Below, in pieces: positions 1 to 6,336 of a stretch of DNA of 6,336 nucleotides. The notes under the pieces are model-generated. The model was not told where the DNA came from. It saw only the letters and a list, made by a program, of their open reading frames with translations, and did no database searches. The stretch comes from Flavobacteriales bacterium UBA6969 (GTDB lineage Bacteria > Bacteroidota > Bacteroidia > Flavobacteriales_D > Sanyastnellaceae), in assembly GCA_002448555.1 (NCBI GenBank), contig DJYV01000102.1:26309-32644 (forward strand). The letters run 5' to 3'. Made by a program: the position numbers and the translations under genes. How positions within the stretch are numbered: position 1 is the first letter of the stretch; each line of letters starts with the position of its first letter.

Positions 1-1
1 T

Positions 2-91
2 CCAGCACCGGCAACCGCTCCAGCGCCCGCTCCTGCGCCCGCTCCGGTTGCAGCAACCCCGGCTCCAGCCCCGGTTGCCCCTTCAGCGAAC
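2..91 (+). repeat. Low-complexity Ala-Pro linker coding stretch of E2
   Basis: Thirty codons, almost all Ala or Pro with some Val and Thr, built from near-repeats of gctccagcgcccgct type. Such flexible linkers join the lipoyl and subunit-binding domains of E2 proteins and let the lipoyl arm swing between active sites. Their length varies between strains through slippage or recombination. The stretch begins before the window. Confidence 0.85.
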
Positions 92-937
92 GGTCGCTTG
101 AAGGCCTCGCCGTTGGCTCGGAAACTTGCAGAAGAACGCGGCTTGAACGTCTCCATGATTCCCGGTTCCGGTGATGGCGGCCGCGTGGTAAAACGCGACG
201 TAGAAGCGTACCAAGCCCAAGGTGCAGGTGTACCGGTTCAAGGCGTAGAGCGCTTCACGGAAGTCGGCATCAGCCAGATGCGCAAGACCATCGCTCGCCG
301 CCTTTCTGAGAGTAAGTTCTCCGCGCCGCACTTCTACTTGACGGTGAGTGTGGACATGGGAGCAGCGATGACCACGCGCAAAGCAATCAATGACGGAGGC
401 GAGGTGAAAATTAGCTTCAACGACATGGTTGTGAAGGCTGCGGCCTTGGCATTGAAAAAGCACCCGGTCGTCAACAGCAGCTGGTTGGGCGACCGCATCC
501 GATTCAACGAACACGTCCACATTGGAGTGGCGGTTTCAGTCGATGAGGGACTTTTGGTCCCCGTGGTTCGCCACGCCGACTTGAAGCGCATGTCCCAAAT
601 CGGTGCGGAGGTGAAAGACTACGCCGGCAAAGCGCGCGACAAGAAATTGCAACCCAGCGATTGGGAAGGAAACACCTTCACCATCTCCAACCTCGGGATG
701 TTTGGCATCGACGAGTTTACGGCCATCATCAATGCACCGGATTCGTGCATTTTGGCGGTTGGTGGCATCAATGCCGTACCCGTTGTGAAGGACGGTGCTG
801 TGGTACCGGGGCACGTTATGAAGGTCACCTTGAGCTGTGACCATCGTTCGGTTGACGGTGCTTCAGGCGCGGCCTTCTTGCAGGACTTCAAGAATTACTT
901 GGAAAATCCCGTTCAGATGCTGGCCAACGGCTACTGA
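2..937 (+). CDS. Dihydrolipoamide acetyltransferase (E2) of the pyruvate dehydrogenase complex, 3' part
   Basis: The gene is cut by the left window edge; 311 residues are visible and the N-terminal lipoyl domain(s) must lie upstream. E2 moves the acetyl group from a lipoyl lysine to CoA and forms the cytoplasmic core of the complex. Visible parts, numbered from base 2: an Ala-Pro linker (residues 1-30), the peripheral subunit-binding domain (about 34-70, from KASPLARKLA to GRVVKRDVEAY) that docks E1 or E3, and the acetyltransferase domain (about 85-311). The active-site motif DHRSVDG is at 280-286, with catalytic His281 and Asp285. FTISNLGMFG and the ending LENPVQMLANGY are typical of pyruvate-type E2. 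The TTG at 98 is only an internal in-frame codon, not the start. A branched-chain or 2-oxoglutarate E2 is less likely from the wording of the catalytic domain, but the E1 genes are not visible. Stop is TGA, followed closely by a terminator, so this is the end of its transcript. Confidence 0.93.
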   Translation, partial: PAPATAPAPAPAPAPVAATPAPAPVAPSANGRLKASPLARKLAEERGLNVSMIPGSGDGGRVVKRDVEAYQAQGAGVPVQGVERFTEVGISQMRKTIARRLSESKFSAPHFYLTVSVDMGAAMTTRKAINDGGEVKISFNDMVVKAAALALKKHPVVNSSWLGDRIRFNEHVHIGVAVSVDEGLLVPVVRHADLKRMSQIGAEVKDYAGKARDKKLQPSDWEGNTFTISNLGMFGIDEFTAIINAPDSCILAVGGINAVPVVKDGAVVPGHVMKVTLSCDHRSVDGASGAAFLQDFKNYLENPVQMLANGY

Positions 938-959
938 TCCGAGCGTTTCCCCATTCGAG

Positions 960-988
960 AAAGAGCCGGCCTTTGGGTTGGCTCTTTT
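960..988 (+). terminator. Rho-independent terminator after the E2 gene
   Basis: AAAGAGCC (960-967) pairs perfectly with GGCTCTTT (980-987). The stem extends inward through two G-U pairs (968-979, 969-978) and two C-G pairs (970-977, 971-976), giving 12 pairs around a four-base TTTG loop. The 3' arm runs into TTTT (985-988). It begins 22 bases after the E2 stop and lies 65 bases before the recG start, so it should end the E2 transcript. The A-rich 5' arm offers a short T-run on the other strand, but no minus-strand gene ends here. Confidence 0.8.
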
Positions 989-1052
989 CGTTGGCGGGTG
1001 TTGCATTTCAAGGTGTTCACGCCGACCTTCGAGGTGCGCACAGCAACTCCCC

Positions 1053-3158
1053 ATGGCACCTGATTTCACTGATACTCCCATCGAATACGTCAAAGGCATT
1101 GGCCCGAAGCGTGCGGAGTGGCTGCGGTCGGAATTGGGGATTGCATCAGCAGGGGACCTGCTGGAACATTTGCCTTTTCGCTACGAGGACCGCACGGCGT
1201 TTGCACGGGTGGATGCCCTCTCCTCAGATGCGGTGGCTGTCCAGCTTCGTGGGGTGATCACCGGCATCAATCAAGTTCCGGGCAAACGCGGTTCCCGACT
1301 CGTGGCCAAATTCAAGGATGATTCCGGAACGATTGACCTAGTTTGGTTCAAAGGCGCGCGTTGGATGGCTTCTCAGATTCCGGTTCAGCAAAAGGTGGTG
1401 GTCTATGGCAAGCCCACCAAATACCAGAACCGGTGGAACATGCCACATCCGGAAGTCGAGCTCGAGGCGCAGTTCGAGCAGCGCAAAGGCGCTGGTCTGC
1501 AGCCGGTTTACCGGACTTCGGAAAAGTTGACCCAACGGGGCTTGTCTTCAGCCGGGCTCGCTAAGGCCGTTCGAACACTTCTGGCGCATCCCCAATTCAG
1601 TGCGGCGGAACGTCTGCCCGAAGCCATTCGGACGGAACTGAAGTTTCCATTTCGAGCCGACGCGTTCCGGCAGGTGCATGCACCGCAAAATGCGGAGGAA
1701 GCCGAGCGCGGCCGTCGCAGCTTGAAATTCGAAGAACTCCTCCTGCTGCAAATCAAGCTGCTCAAGCAGAAGCAAGCGCAAACCCAGGATGTCCCAGGCG
1801 TGCGGTTTGGTGAAGTGGGGGAGCTGTTCAACGCTTATTACAGCCAGCACATCCCTTTTCAGCTTACGGGAGCACAAAAACGCGTGATGCGCGAGATCCG
1901 CGCCGACCTGAACACCGGGTGGCACATGAATCGGCTGCTGCAGGGCGATGTGGGCAGCGGTAAAACCATGGTTGCGTTGTTGACGGTGTTATTGGCGTTG
2001 GACAATGGATACCAAGCGTGTGTCATGGCCCCGACGGAGATTTTGGCCAACCAGCATTACGTTTCCTTTCAAGAGGCCTTGGCGGACCTGCCTGTACGCG
2101 TCGAGCTGTTGACGGGAAGCGTCAAGACCGCCCTACGAAAGCCCATCTTGGCCGGTTTGGAATCGGGTGAGGTGCACATCCTAATCGGGACCCATGCCCT
2201 TATCGAACCCGGCGTCCAATTCAAGCGTTTGGGGCTCGCCATCATTGATGAACAGCACCGATTTGGCGTAGCCCAGCGCAGCAAGCTCTGGGCCAAGGCC
2301 AACCCGGCACCGCACGTGTTGGTTATGACCGCAACGCCCATTCCGCGGACATTGGCCATGACCGCGTACGGAGACTTGGACGTCAGCCTCATCGATGAGA
2401 TGCCGCCCGGTCGCAAGCCGATCAAAACCGTGCACCGCACCGACGAGGCGCGGCTGTCGGTGTTCCAATTCATGGAAGACGAAATCAAGCGCGGGCGCCA
2501 GGTGTACGTCGTCTATCCGTTGATTGAGGAAAGTGCCACCTTGGATCACAAGGACTTGATGGACGGCTACGAGAGCCTCTCGAGGCGGTTCTCACTCCCA
2601 GATTTCCGCATTGGAATTGTCCATGGCCGAATGAAGCCCGATGCGAAGGACATGGAGATGGAGCGTTTTGCAAACGGAACGAGCCACATCTTGGTGGCGA
2701 CAACCGTCATCGAAGTGGGCGTCAACGTCCCCAATGCATCGGTGATGGTCATCGAAAGTGCCGAGCGCTTCGGGCTGGCTCAGCTGCATCAACTGCGGGG
2801 CCGAGTCGGCCGCGGGGCTGAGCAGAGTTACTGCATTTTGATGACCGGAAATGAATTGTCCAAAGACGGCCGGCGAAGGCTCGAAACGATGTGCCGCACA
2901 AATGACGGCTTTGAGCTGGCTGAGGTGGACATGGAATTGCGCGGGCCAGGCGACTTGATGGGCACACAGCAATCCGGCGTGCCGGATCTTAAAATGGCAG
3001 ACCTGCTGCGCGACCGGGAACTGCTCACCACCGCACGGTACGTTGGGACCCGCATTCTCGAGGAGGACCCGCACCTCGAATCGCCTCCCTACGCTATCCT
3101 CAAAGCTGCGTTGATACGTGCACAACAAGGCCGCACGAATTGGAGCCGAATCTCCTGA
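1053..3158 (+). CDS. recG: ATP-dependent DNA helicase RecG
   Basis: RecG is a superfamily 2 double-stranded DNA translocase that remodels stalled replication forks and branched recombination intermediates in the cytoplasm. The 701-aa product matches the usual family length (about 690-700). The N-terminal wedge/OB region (about 1-265) opens with a helix-hairpin-helix-like YVKGIGPKRAEWL and LLEHLPFRYEDRT. Helicase motifs follow in order: FQLTGAQKRV (269-278), Walker A GDVGSGKT (298-305), Walker B DEQH (399-402), MTATPIPRT (425-433), VATTVIEVGVNVP (548-560), motif VI LRGRVGRG (581-588), then LRGPGDLMGTQQSG (629-642) of the C-terminal translocation region. ATG at 1053 is chosen because the conserved N-terminus begins right after it; the frame stays open back to a GTG at 837, but that stretch overlaps E2 and the terminator. 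There is no Shine-Dalgarno sequence and no convincing promoter in the 115-base gap before it. The next gene starts 10 bases after its TGA. Confidence 0.96.
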   Translation: MAPDFTDTPIEYVKGIGPKRAEWLRSELGIASAGDLLEHLPFRYEDRTAFARVDALSSDAVAVQLRGVITGINQVPGKRGSRLVAKFKDDSGTIDLVWFKGARWMASQIPVQQKVVVYGKPTKYQNRWNMPHPEVELEAQFEQRKGAGLQPVYRTSEKLTQRGLSSAGLAKAVRTLLAHPQFSAAERLPEAIRTELKFPFRADAFRQVHAPQNAEEAERGRRSLKFEELLLLQIKLLKQKQAQTQDVPGVRFGEVGELFNAYYSQHIPFQLTGAQKRVMREIRADLNTGWHMNRLLQGDVGSGKTMVALLTVLLALDNGYQACVMAPTEILANQHYVSFQEALADLPVRVELLTGSVKTALRKPILAGLESGEVHILIGTHALIEPGVQFKRLGLAIIDEQHRFGVAQRSKLWAKANPAPHVLVMTATPIPRTLAMTAYGDLDVSLIDEMPPGRKPIKTVHRTDEARLSVFQFMEDEIKRGRQVYVVYPLIEESATLDHKDLMDGYESLSRRFSLPDFRIGIVHGRMKPDAKDMEMERFANGTSHILVATTVIEVGVNVPNASVMVIESAERFGLAQLHQLRGRVGRGAEQSYCILMTGNELSKDGRRRLETMCRTNDGFELAEVDMELRGPGDLMGTQQSGVPDLKMADLLRDRELLTTARYVGTRILEEDPHLESPPYAILKAALIRAQQGRTNWSRIS

Positions 3159-3168
3159 ACTTGGTTCC

Positions 3169-4932
3169 ATGAATTGGCAGCGTGGGCTTACGGTTGGCGG
3201 GGTGATTGCGGCTGTGCTGGGAAGCGCGGCGTGGGTGCTTTCACAGCGCGCTGCAAAACCTCAGTACGTGGACCCGACCGATGTGGTCAGCGACGCCTTT
3301 GATCATTGGGAACAGCCAGCGCCATGGCCTAACGGGCTGGAAGTCCAAGATCCCGTGTCGTGCATGTTGACGGCGTTCACCCAACATGCGAAAGCGGTGT
3401 CCGTGTATCATTCCACATCGGCTCCCACAGTTTTGCCCGCCGGGTGGGTCAGCAAAACGTGGCAGGGCGGTTGGATTTTGGGTGCCGCATTGGAGGAGTG
3501 GGAGCTTGAGCCGGGTGCCATGGCCGCACACTGGCAGCCGCGTTCCGTCGGACGTACGGTGCAAGTGCTGCTTGGTGATGGGACGGTGGAATCTTCGTTT
3601 GAACGGCAGGGCAGGGCAGGAAAGGCTGCAAAATTGATTACCCAAATAGGGGAGAAGCCGCCGCCGAGCGAGCCTGTGCTTCCTCAGTCGTGGGCGGCGT
3701 GGTATGAGCGGGTGGCTGCGGCGCCCGGCATCGATGCGGCGGCGGTTGGAGCCTATCCCACCACCGCAGCTGAGGTGCCCGACTCATTGGCGTGGTTGGT
3801 GGAGTCGTCTTGGTTGACCTGCACGGTGGACGGGGTTCGCTTACGTGCTTACGTTGGGCGTGATTCCGCGGCAGCGGCGCAACGCTTGGGATCGTGGGAG
3901 AACGGTGTTTGGTACATCCCGGCCAAGGAAACTGAACCCGCGTGGTCTCAGGTGCCTCGATACCGCTCGGAAGCCAGCGAGGCCCCCGCTCGATTTGATT
4001 TTGCCCGAGTCAGCAATGGCGAATCCAGAACGGGTCAGGCATTGGCGGACGGACGCTTGGTTTGGAGCGTTGAAACGCAGTCGGTCGGTGCAGGGGCTGC
4101 GGCCTCCCCAGTGGCCCTCGCGCCTACCGAAACCACCGCACGTGTGCCGACCGGTATTTTGGGGTATGCGCGCAACCATCGATCCGGTGAGCGGATGGAA
4201 CTTGTGCGGCAGGAAAACCGGGTCGTGGCCCAAGAGAAGGGCCGAGAAGTGTGGGCGATTGACATCGAATCCGATGCGGCGCCTGCGGTATGGGAAGTCG
4301 ACCTCTACCGCAACGGAAAGTACCAGGTTGCCATTGGCGCGGGCAAGCTGTTTCATGTGATCGATGTCCTGGGCCGCGAGGTGAAGGGGTTTCCGAAGCG
4401 TTGGTCCACAGGCTTCTCTGCGTTTGCGGTATTTGATTATGACAAAAACCGCCAATTCCGCTTCTTGCTGGCAGCGCCGAACGGGGAGGTATTCAATTTC
4501 AGAAAGGAAGGCGAACGTACGCCAGGTTGGAAGTTCAAGGCGGAATCTGGCCGGCACATCGTGAGTTTATCGCACCTCCGCATCGGACCGCGCGATTACA
4601 TTTTTGCCGGCCAAGACGACGGCTCCGTCCGCATCTTGAGCCGGGCGGGGGAAGACCGGTACCGGTCTCCGGTGCGCGTCCCTGTGGGGCAACGGTTGGC
4701 GTTCCGATTGGGCAAAGACCTGGCTTCTTCCACGGTGCTGTACGTGGACAACGAAGGGTGGGTGCAAGAGCGAACGATTGGATCGGGTGAGCCGGTCGGG
4801 ATGAGCCGGATGACCAGGGGGGTGAGCGTCCTCGTGGAGGATCGAACCGGGGATGGGATTCCAGAAGTGGTCGTGACCACTGCTACCGGCGAAGAAGTGT
4901 GGGACGCTGGCAATCAGCGCCTCGTGAATTAG
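3169..4932 (+). CDS. Membrane-anchored protein with beta-propeller-like repeats, function unknown
   Basis: No function recognised. The 587-aa product starts at ATG 3169, 10 bases after recG, and carries one hydrophobic segment (about residues 7-24, after Arg5) that should act as a signal anchor or signal peptide, placing the rest in the periplasm. Residues about 30-340 are Trp- and Ala-rich without a motif I can name. The C-terminal 240 residues look like repeats: a Gly followed by a short strand recurs at residues 358 (KGREV), 402 (LGREV), 439 (NGEV), 485 (DGSV), 530 (EGWV) and 574 (TGEEV), mostly 44-46 apart, as in WD40/PQQ-like propeller blades. DRTGDGIPE (558-566) resembles an acidic Asp-rich metal-binding loop of FG-GAP type. 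VLGREVKGFP and FDYDKNRQFRFLLAA recall a longer Bacteroidota protein family, from memory only. Probably co-transcribed with recG. An earlier in-frame GTG at 3118 lies inside recG and precedes the anchor, so it is less likely. The TAG stop overlaps the convergent gene. Confidence 0.85.
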   Translation: MNWQRGLTVGGVIAAVLGSAAWVLSQRAAKPQYVDPTDVVSDAFDHWEQPAPWPNGLEVQDPVSCMLTAFTQHAKAVSVYHSTSAPTVLPAGWVSKTWQGGWILGAALEEWELEPGAMAAHWQPRSVGRTVQVLLGDGTVESSFERQGRAGKAAKLITQIGEKPPPSEPVLPQSWAAWYERVAAAPGIDAAAVGAYPTTAAEVPDSLAWLVESSWLTCTVDGVRLRAYVGRDSAAAAQRLGSWENGVWYIPAKETEPAWSQVPRYRSEASEAPARFDFARVSNGESRTGQALADGRLVWSVETQSVGAGAAASPVALAPTETTARVPTGILGYARNHRSGERMELVRQENRVVAQEKGREVWAIDIESDAAPAVWEVDLYRNGKYQVAIGAGKLFHVIDVLGREVKGFPKRWSTGFSAFAVFDYDKNRQFRFLLAAPNGEVFNFRKEGERTPGWKFKAESGRHIVSLSHLRIGPRDYIFAGQDDGSVRILSRAGEDRYRSPVRVPVGQRLAFRLGKDLASSTVLYVDNEGWVQERTIGSGEPVGMSRMTRGVSVLVEDRTGDGIPEVVVTTATGEEVWDAGNQRLVN

Positions 4933-6071
4933 TCCTTCAGGATCGAACGGCTGATGACGATCTTCTGGACCTCACTGGTGCCTTCGTAGATCTGGGTGAT
5001 CTTGGCGTCGCGCATCAAACGTTCGACGTGGTATTCTTTTACAAAACCATACCCGCCGTGCACCTGAACCGCTTCGACGGTTTGGGTCATGGCCACCTCA
5101 GAAGCATAGAGCTTAGCCATGCTGGAAGCGAGGTCGTAGTCTTCACCCGCGTCCTTTAAAGCGGCGGCTTTCATCACCATCAAGCGGGCGGCTTCAATCT
5201 GCGTTGCCATATCGGCCAGTTTGAATGCGATGGCCTGGTGCTGGTTGATGGTTTTACCAAAGGCCTTCCGCTCTTTGGAGTAGGCCAAGGCAAGTTCGTA
5301 TGCCCCGGAGGCGATGCCCAAGGCTTGGGCTGCGATGCCGATGCGTCCGCCGGCCAAGGTCTTCATGGCAAATTTGAATCCAAATCCGTCTTCTCCGATG
5401 CGGTTTTCCTTGGGCACTTTTACGTCTTGGAACATCAAGGTGTGCGTATCCGACCCTCGGATGCCCATTTTGTCTTCCTTGGCCCCAACGATGAAACCGG
5501 GCATGTCCCGCTCAACAATCAAGGCATTGATTCCACGGTGGCCCTTGTCAGTATCCGTTTGTGCAATGACGAGGTAGGTGCTGGCGCATCCGCCGTTGGT
5601 GATCCAGTTCTTGGTGCCGTTGAGAAGGTAGTGGTCACCGCAATCAATGGCGGTGGTGGCCTGGGATGTGGCATCGGAACCCGCTTCGGGTTCGCTGAGG
5701 CAGAACGCTCCAATCTTTTGGCCAGATGCCAAGGGGCGGAGGTATTTTTCCTTTTGCTCTTCTGTTCCGTAGGCCTGCAGTCCGTAGCATACAAGGGAGT
5801 TGTTGACGCTCATGCAAACACTCACAGACGCGTCGACTTTGCTGATTTCTTCCATGGCCAAGACGTAGCTCATGGTATCCATCCCGCTTCCTCCGTACTT
5901 CTCATCCACCATCATGCCCATGAACCCAAGTTGCCCGAGTTCTTTGATTTCCTCGGTTGCAAACCGCTGCTCGTTGTCGCGGTCGATGATCGTGGGTTTG
6001 AGTACGTTTTGGGCGAAGTCGCGGGCGGCGTCCCGGACGGCGATGTGCTCTTCAGTAAGTTCGAGGTTCAT
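4929..6071 (-). CDS. Acyl-CoA dehydrogenase, short-chain (butyryl-CoA type)
   Basis: An FAD flavoprotein that introduces the 2,3-double bond into acyl-CoA and passes electrons to electron-transfer flavoprotein; role in fatty-acid or branched-chain amino-acid breakdown. The product is 380 aa, the usual size. It has the N-terminal helical domain (to about 118), the FAD/substrate beta-domain with signature CLSEPEAGSDATS (124-136), GTKNWITNG (152-160), and the C-terminal helical domain with RKAFGKTINQHQAIAFKLAD (268-287) and signature QVHGGYGF...RLMRD (336-355). Glu363 in IYEGTSEVQK is at the position of the catalytic base of short- and medium-chain enzymes. The ATG at 6071 gives the canonical start MNLELTEEH and is the first after the promoter element at 6110-6117; the frame stays open upstream to 6287, but only by running through anmK. 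AAGGAA lies directly against the ATG, too close for a standard ribosome site. Acyl-chain preference cannot be settled from sequence alone. Confidence 0.95.
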   Translation of the reverse strand: MNLELTEEHIAVRDAARDFAQNVLKPTIIDRDNEQRFATEEIKELGQLGFMGMMVDEKYGGSGMDTMSYVLAMEEISKVDASVSVCMSVNNSLVCYGLQAYGTEEQKEKYLRPLASGQKIGAFCLSEPEAGSDATSQATTAIDCGDHYLLNGTKNWITNGGCASTYLVIAQTDTDKGHRGINALIVERDMPGFIVGAKEDKMGIRGSDTHTLMFQDVKVPKENRIGEDGFGFKFAMKTLAGGRIGIAAQALGIASGAYELALAYSKERKAFGKTINQHQAIAFKLADMATQIEAARLMVMKAAALKDAGEDYDLASSMAKLYASEVAMTQTVEAVQVHGGYGFVKEYHVERLMRDAKITQIYEGTSEVQKIVISRSILKD

Positions 6072-6109
6072 TTCCTTGATGCTTTTGGAGAAATTGCTCC
6101 ATATTGTTG

Positions 6110-6117
6110 CAAAGATA
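6110..6117 (-). promoter_or_regulatory. Bacteroidota-type -7 promoter element for the acyl-CoA dehydrogenase
   Basis: Read on the minus strand, bases 6117 to 6110 are TATCTTTG, an exact match to the TAnnTTTG -7 consensus of the Bacteroidota primary sigma factor. Transcription would begin near 6104, giving a leader of about 33 bases before the ATG at 6071. I find no TTG at the expected -33 position (about 6137-6141), which is the more variable element. Its place in a 67-bp gap right upstream of the gene supports it. Confidence 0.6.
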
Positions 6118-6138
6118 AGACGTCTCCGACCGTTCGAT

Positions 6139-6336
6139 ATGGAATTGAAAACCACTGAATTGGGTGCATACGGGCCGAATCGGCCCTTTCGTGTATTGGG
6201 CACCATGAGCGGAACCTCCATGGATGCTCTGGACGTGGTGGAAGCCGAATTCACTTGCACGGACGGTCGTTGGGACGGAAGCATCAAAGTCTTGCACGAA
6301 GTTCCATTGGGTGCAAATTGGCCGGAGCGATTGAAC
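6139..6336 (+). CDS. anmK: Anhydro-N-acetylmuramic acid kinase, 5' part
   Basis: Only the first 66 codons are present; the gene runs off the right edge without a stop. AnmK opens the 1,6-anhydro ring of anhydro-N-acetylmuramic acid and phosphorylates it to MurNAc-6-phosphate, so that cell-wall sugar released by lytic transglycosylases can be reused. The diagnostic N-terminal phosphate-binding strand and loop reads FRVLGTMSGTSMDALDVV, with MSGTS at residues 23-27 and Asp29 and Asp32 following, the hallmark of this ASKHA-fold kinase family. ATG at 6139 is preferred: the ATG at 6205 would begin inside the motif and lose the first strand. This gives about 17 residues before the first strand, slightly longer than typical, and no Shine-Dalgarno sequence precedes it. 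It is divergent from the acyl-CoA dehydrogenase with a 67-bp gap. Confidence 0.9.
   Translation, partial: MELKTTELGAYGPNRPFRVLGTMSGTSMDALDVVEAEFTCTDGRWDGSIKVLHEVPLGANWPERLN

Noticed and set aside
731..753. Terminator-like hairpin AATGCAC / GTGCATT with a following TTTT inside the E2 gene
   Set aside because: Seven mostly AT/GC-mixed pairs with a seven-base loop, in the middle of a conserved coding stretch (about NAPDSCILA); best explained by codon constraint.
837..1052. Upstream extension of recG from GTG at 837
   Set aside because: It overlaps the E2 catalytic-domain coding region by 101 bases and translates through the terminator; RecG homology begins at the ATG at 1053.
3841..4557. 238-codon minus-strand open frame opposite the repeat protein gene
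   Set aside because: No recognisable domain, no promoter element found, and composition expected of an antisense shadow.
4941..4963. Possible terminator hairpin (GATCG / CGATC) just past the repeat protein stop
   Set aside because: Only five pairs with a loop of about 11 bases and no T-run; it lies in the acyl-CoA dehydrogenase coding sequence.
5238..6158. 306-codon open frame on the plus strand opposite the acyl-CoA dehydrogenase
   Set aside because: It is fully antisense to a gene with complete family signatures, its translation has no recognisable motif, and it overlaps the start of anmK. Long antisense frames are common in GC-rich coding DNA.
6072..6287. N-terminal extension of the acyl-CoA dehydrogenase from 6287
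   Set aside because: It would place the start inside the divergent anmK gene and upstream of the -7 element; the family N-terminus begins at 6071.

Overview
The window looks like ordinary chromosome of a member of the Bacteroidota, probably a fairly GC-rich flavobacterial-type lineage (a sampled 60-base line is about 58% GC). Four things point there: the pyruvate dehydrogenase E2 and RecG sequences have Bacteroidota-like wording, such as GTQQSG in the RecG C-terminal region; one gene resembles a Bacteroidota-type repeat protein; a TAnnTTTG-type -7 promoter element lies upstream of the acyl-CoA dehydrogenase; and most start codons lack a Shine-Dalgarno sequence. The assignment is inference from family knowledge, not a search result.

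Layout, left to right. Bases 2-937 (+) are the C-terminal 311 residues of a dihydrolipoamide acetyltransferase (E2): Ala-Pro linker, subunit-binding domain and complete catalytic domain. A strong rho-independent terminator follows at 960-988. Bases 1053-3158 (+) encode complete RecG (701 aa). Ten bases later, 3169-4932 (+) encodes an unrecognised 587-aa membrane-anchored protein whose C-terminal half contains beta-propeller-like repeats; it probably shares a transcript with recG. Its stop codon overlaps, tail to tail, the stop of a complete acyl-CoA dehydrogenase on the minus strand (4929-6071, 380 aa). A 67-bp divergent intergenic region holds the promoter element of that gene and separates it from the start of anmK (anhydro-N-acetylmuramic acid kinase, +, from 6139), of which only the first 66 codons are present.

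Functionally this is housekeeping: acetyl-CoA production (E2), replication-fork rescue (RecG), acyl-CoA oxidation and cell-wall recycling (AnmK). The genes do not form one pathway. I see no mobile element, CRISPR array, tRNA, rRNA, toxin-antitoxin pair or defence system. The least understood component is the repeat protein downstream of recG.
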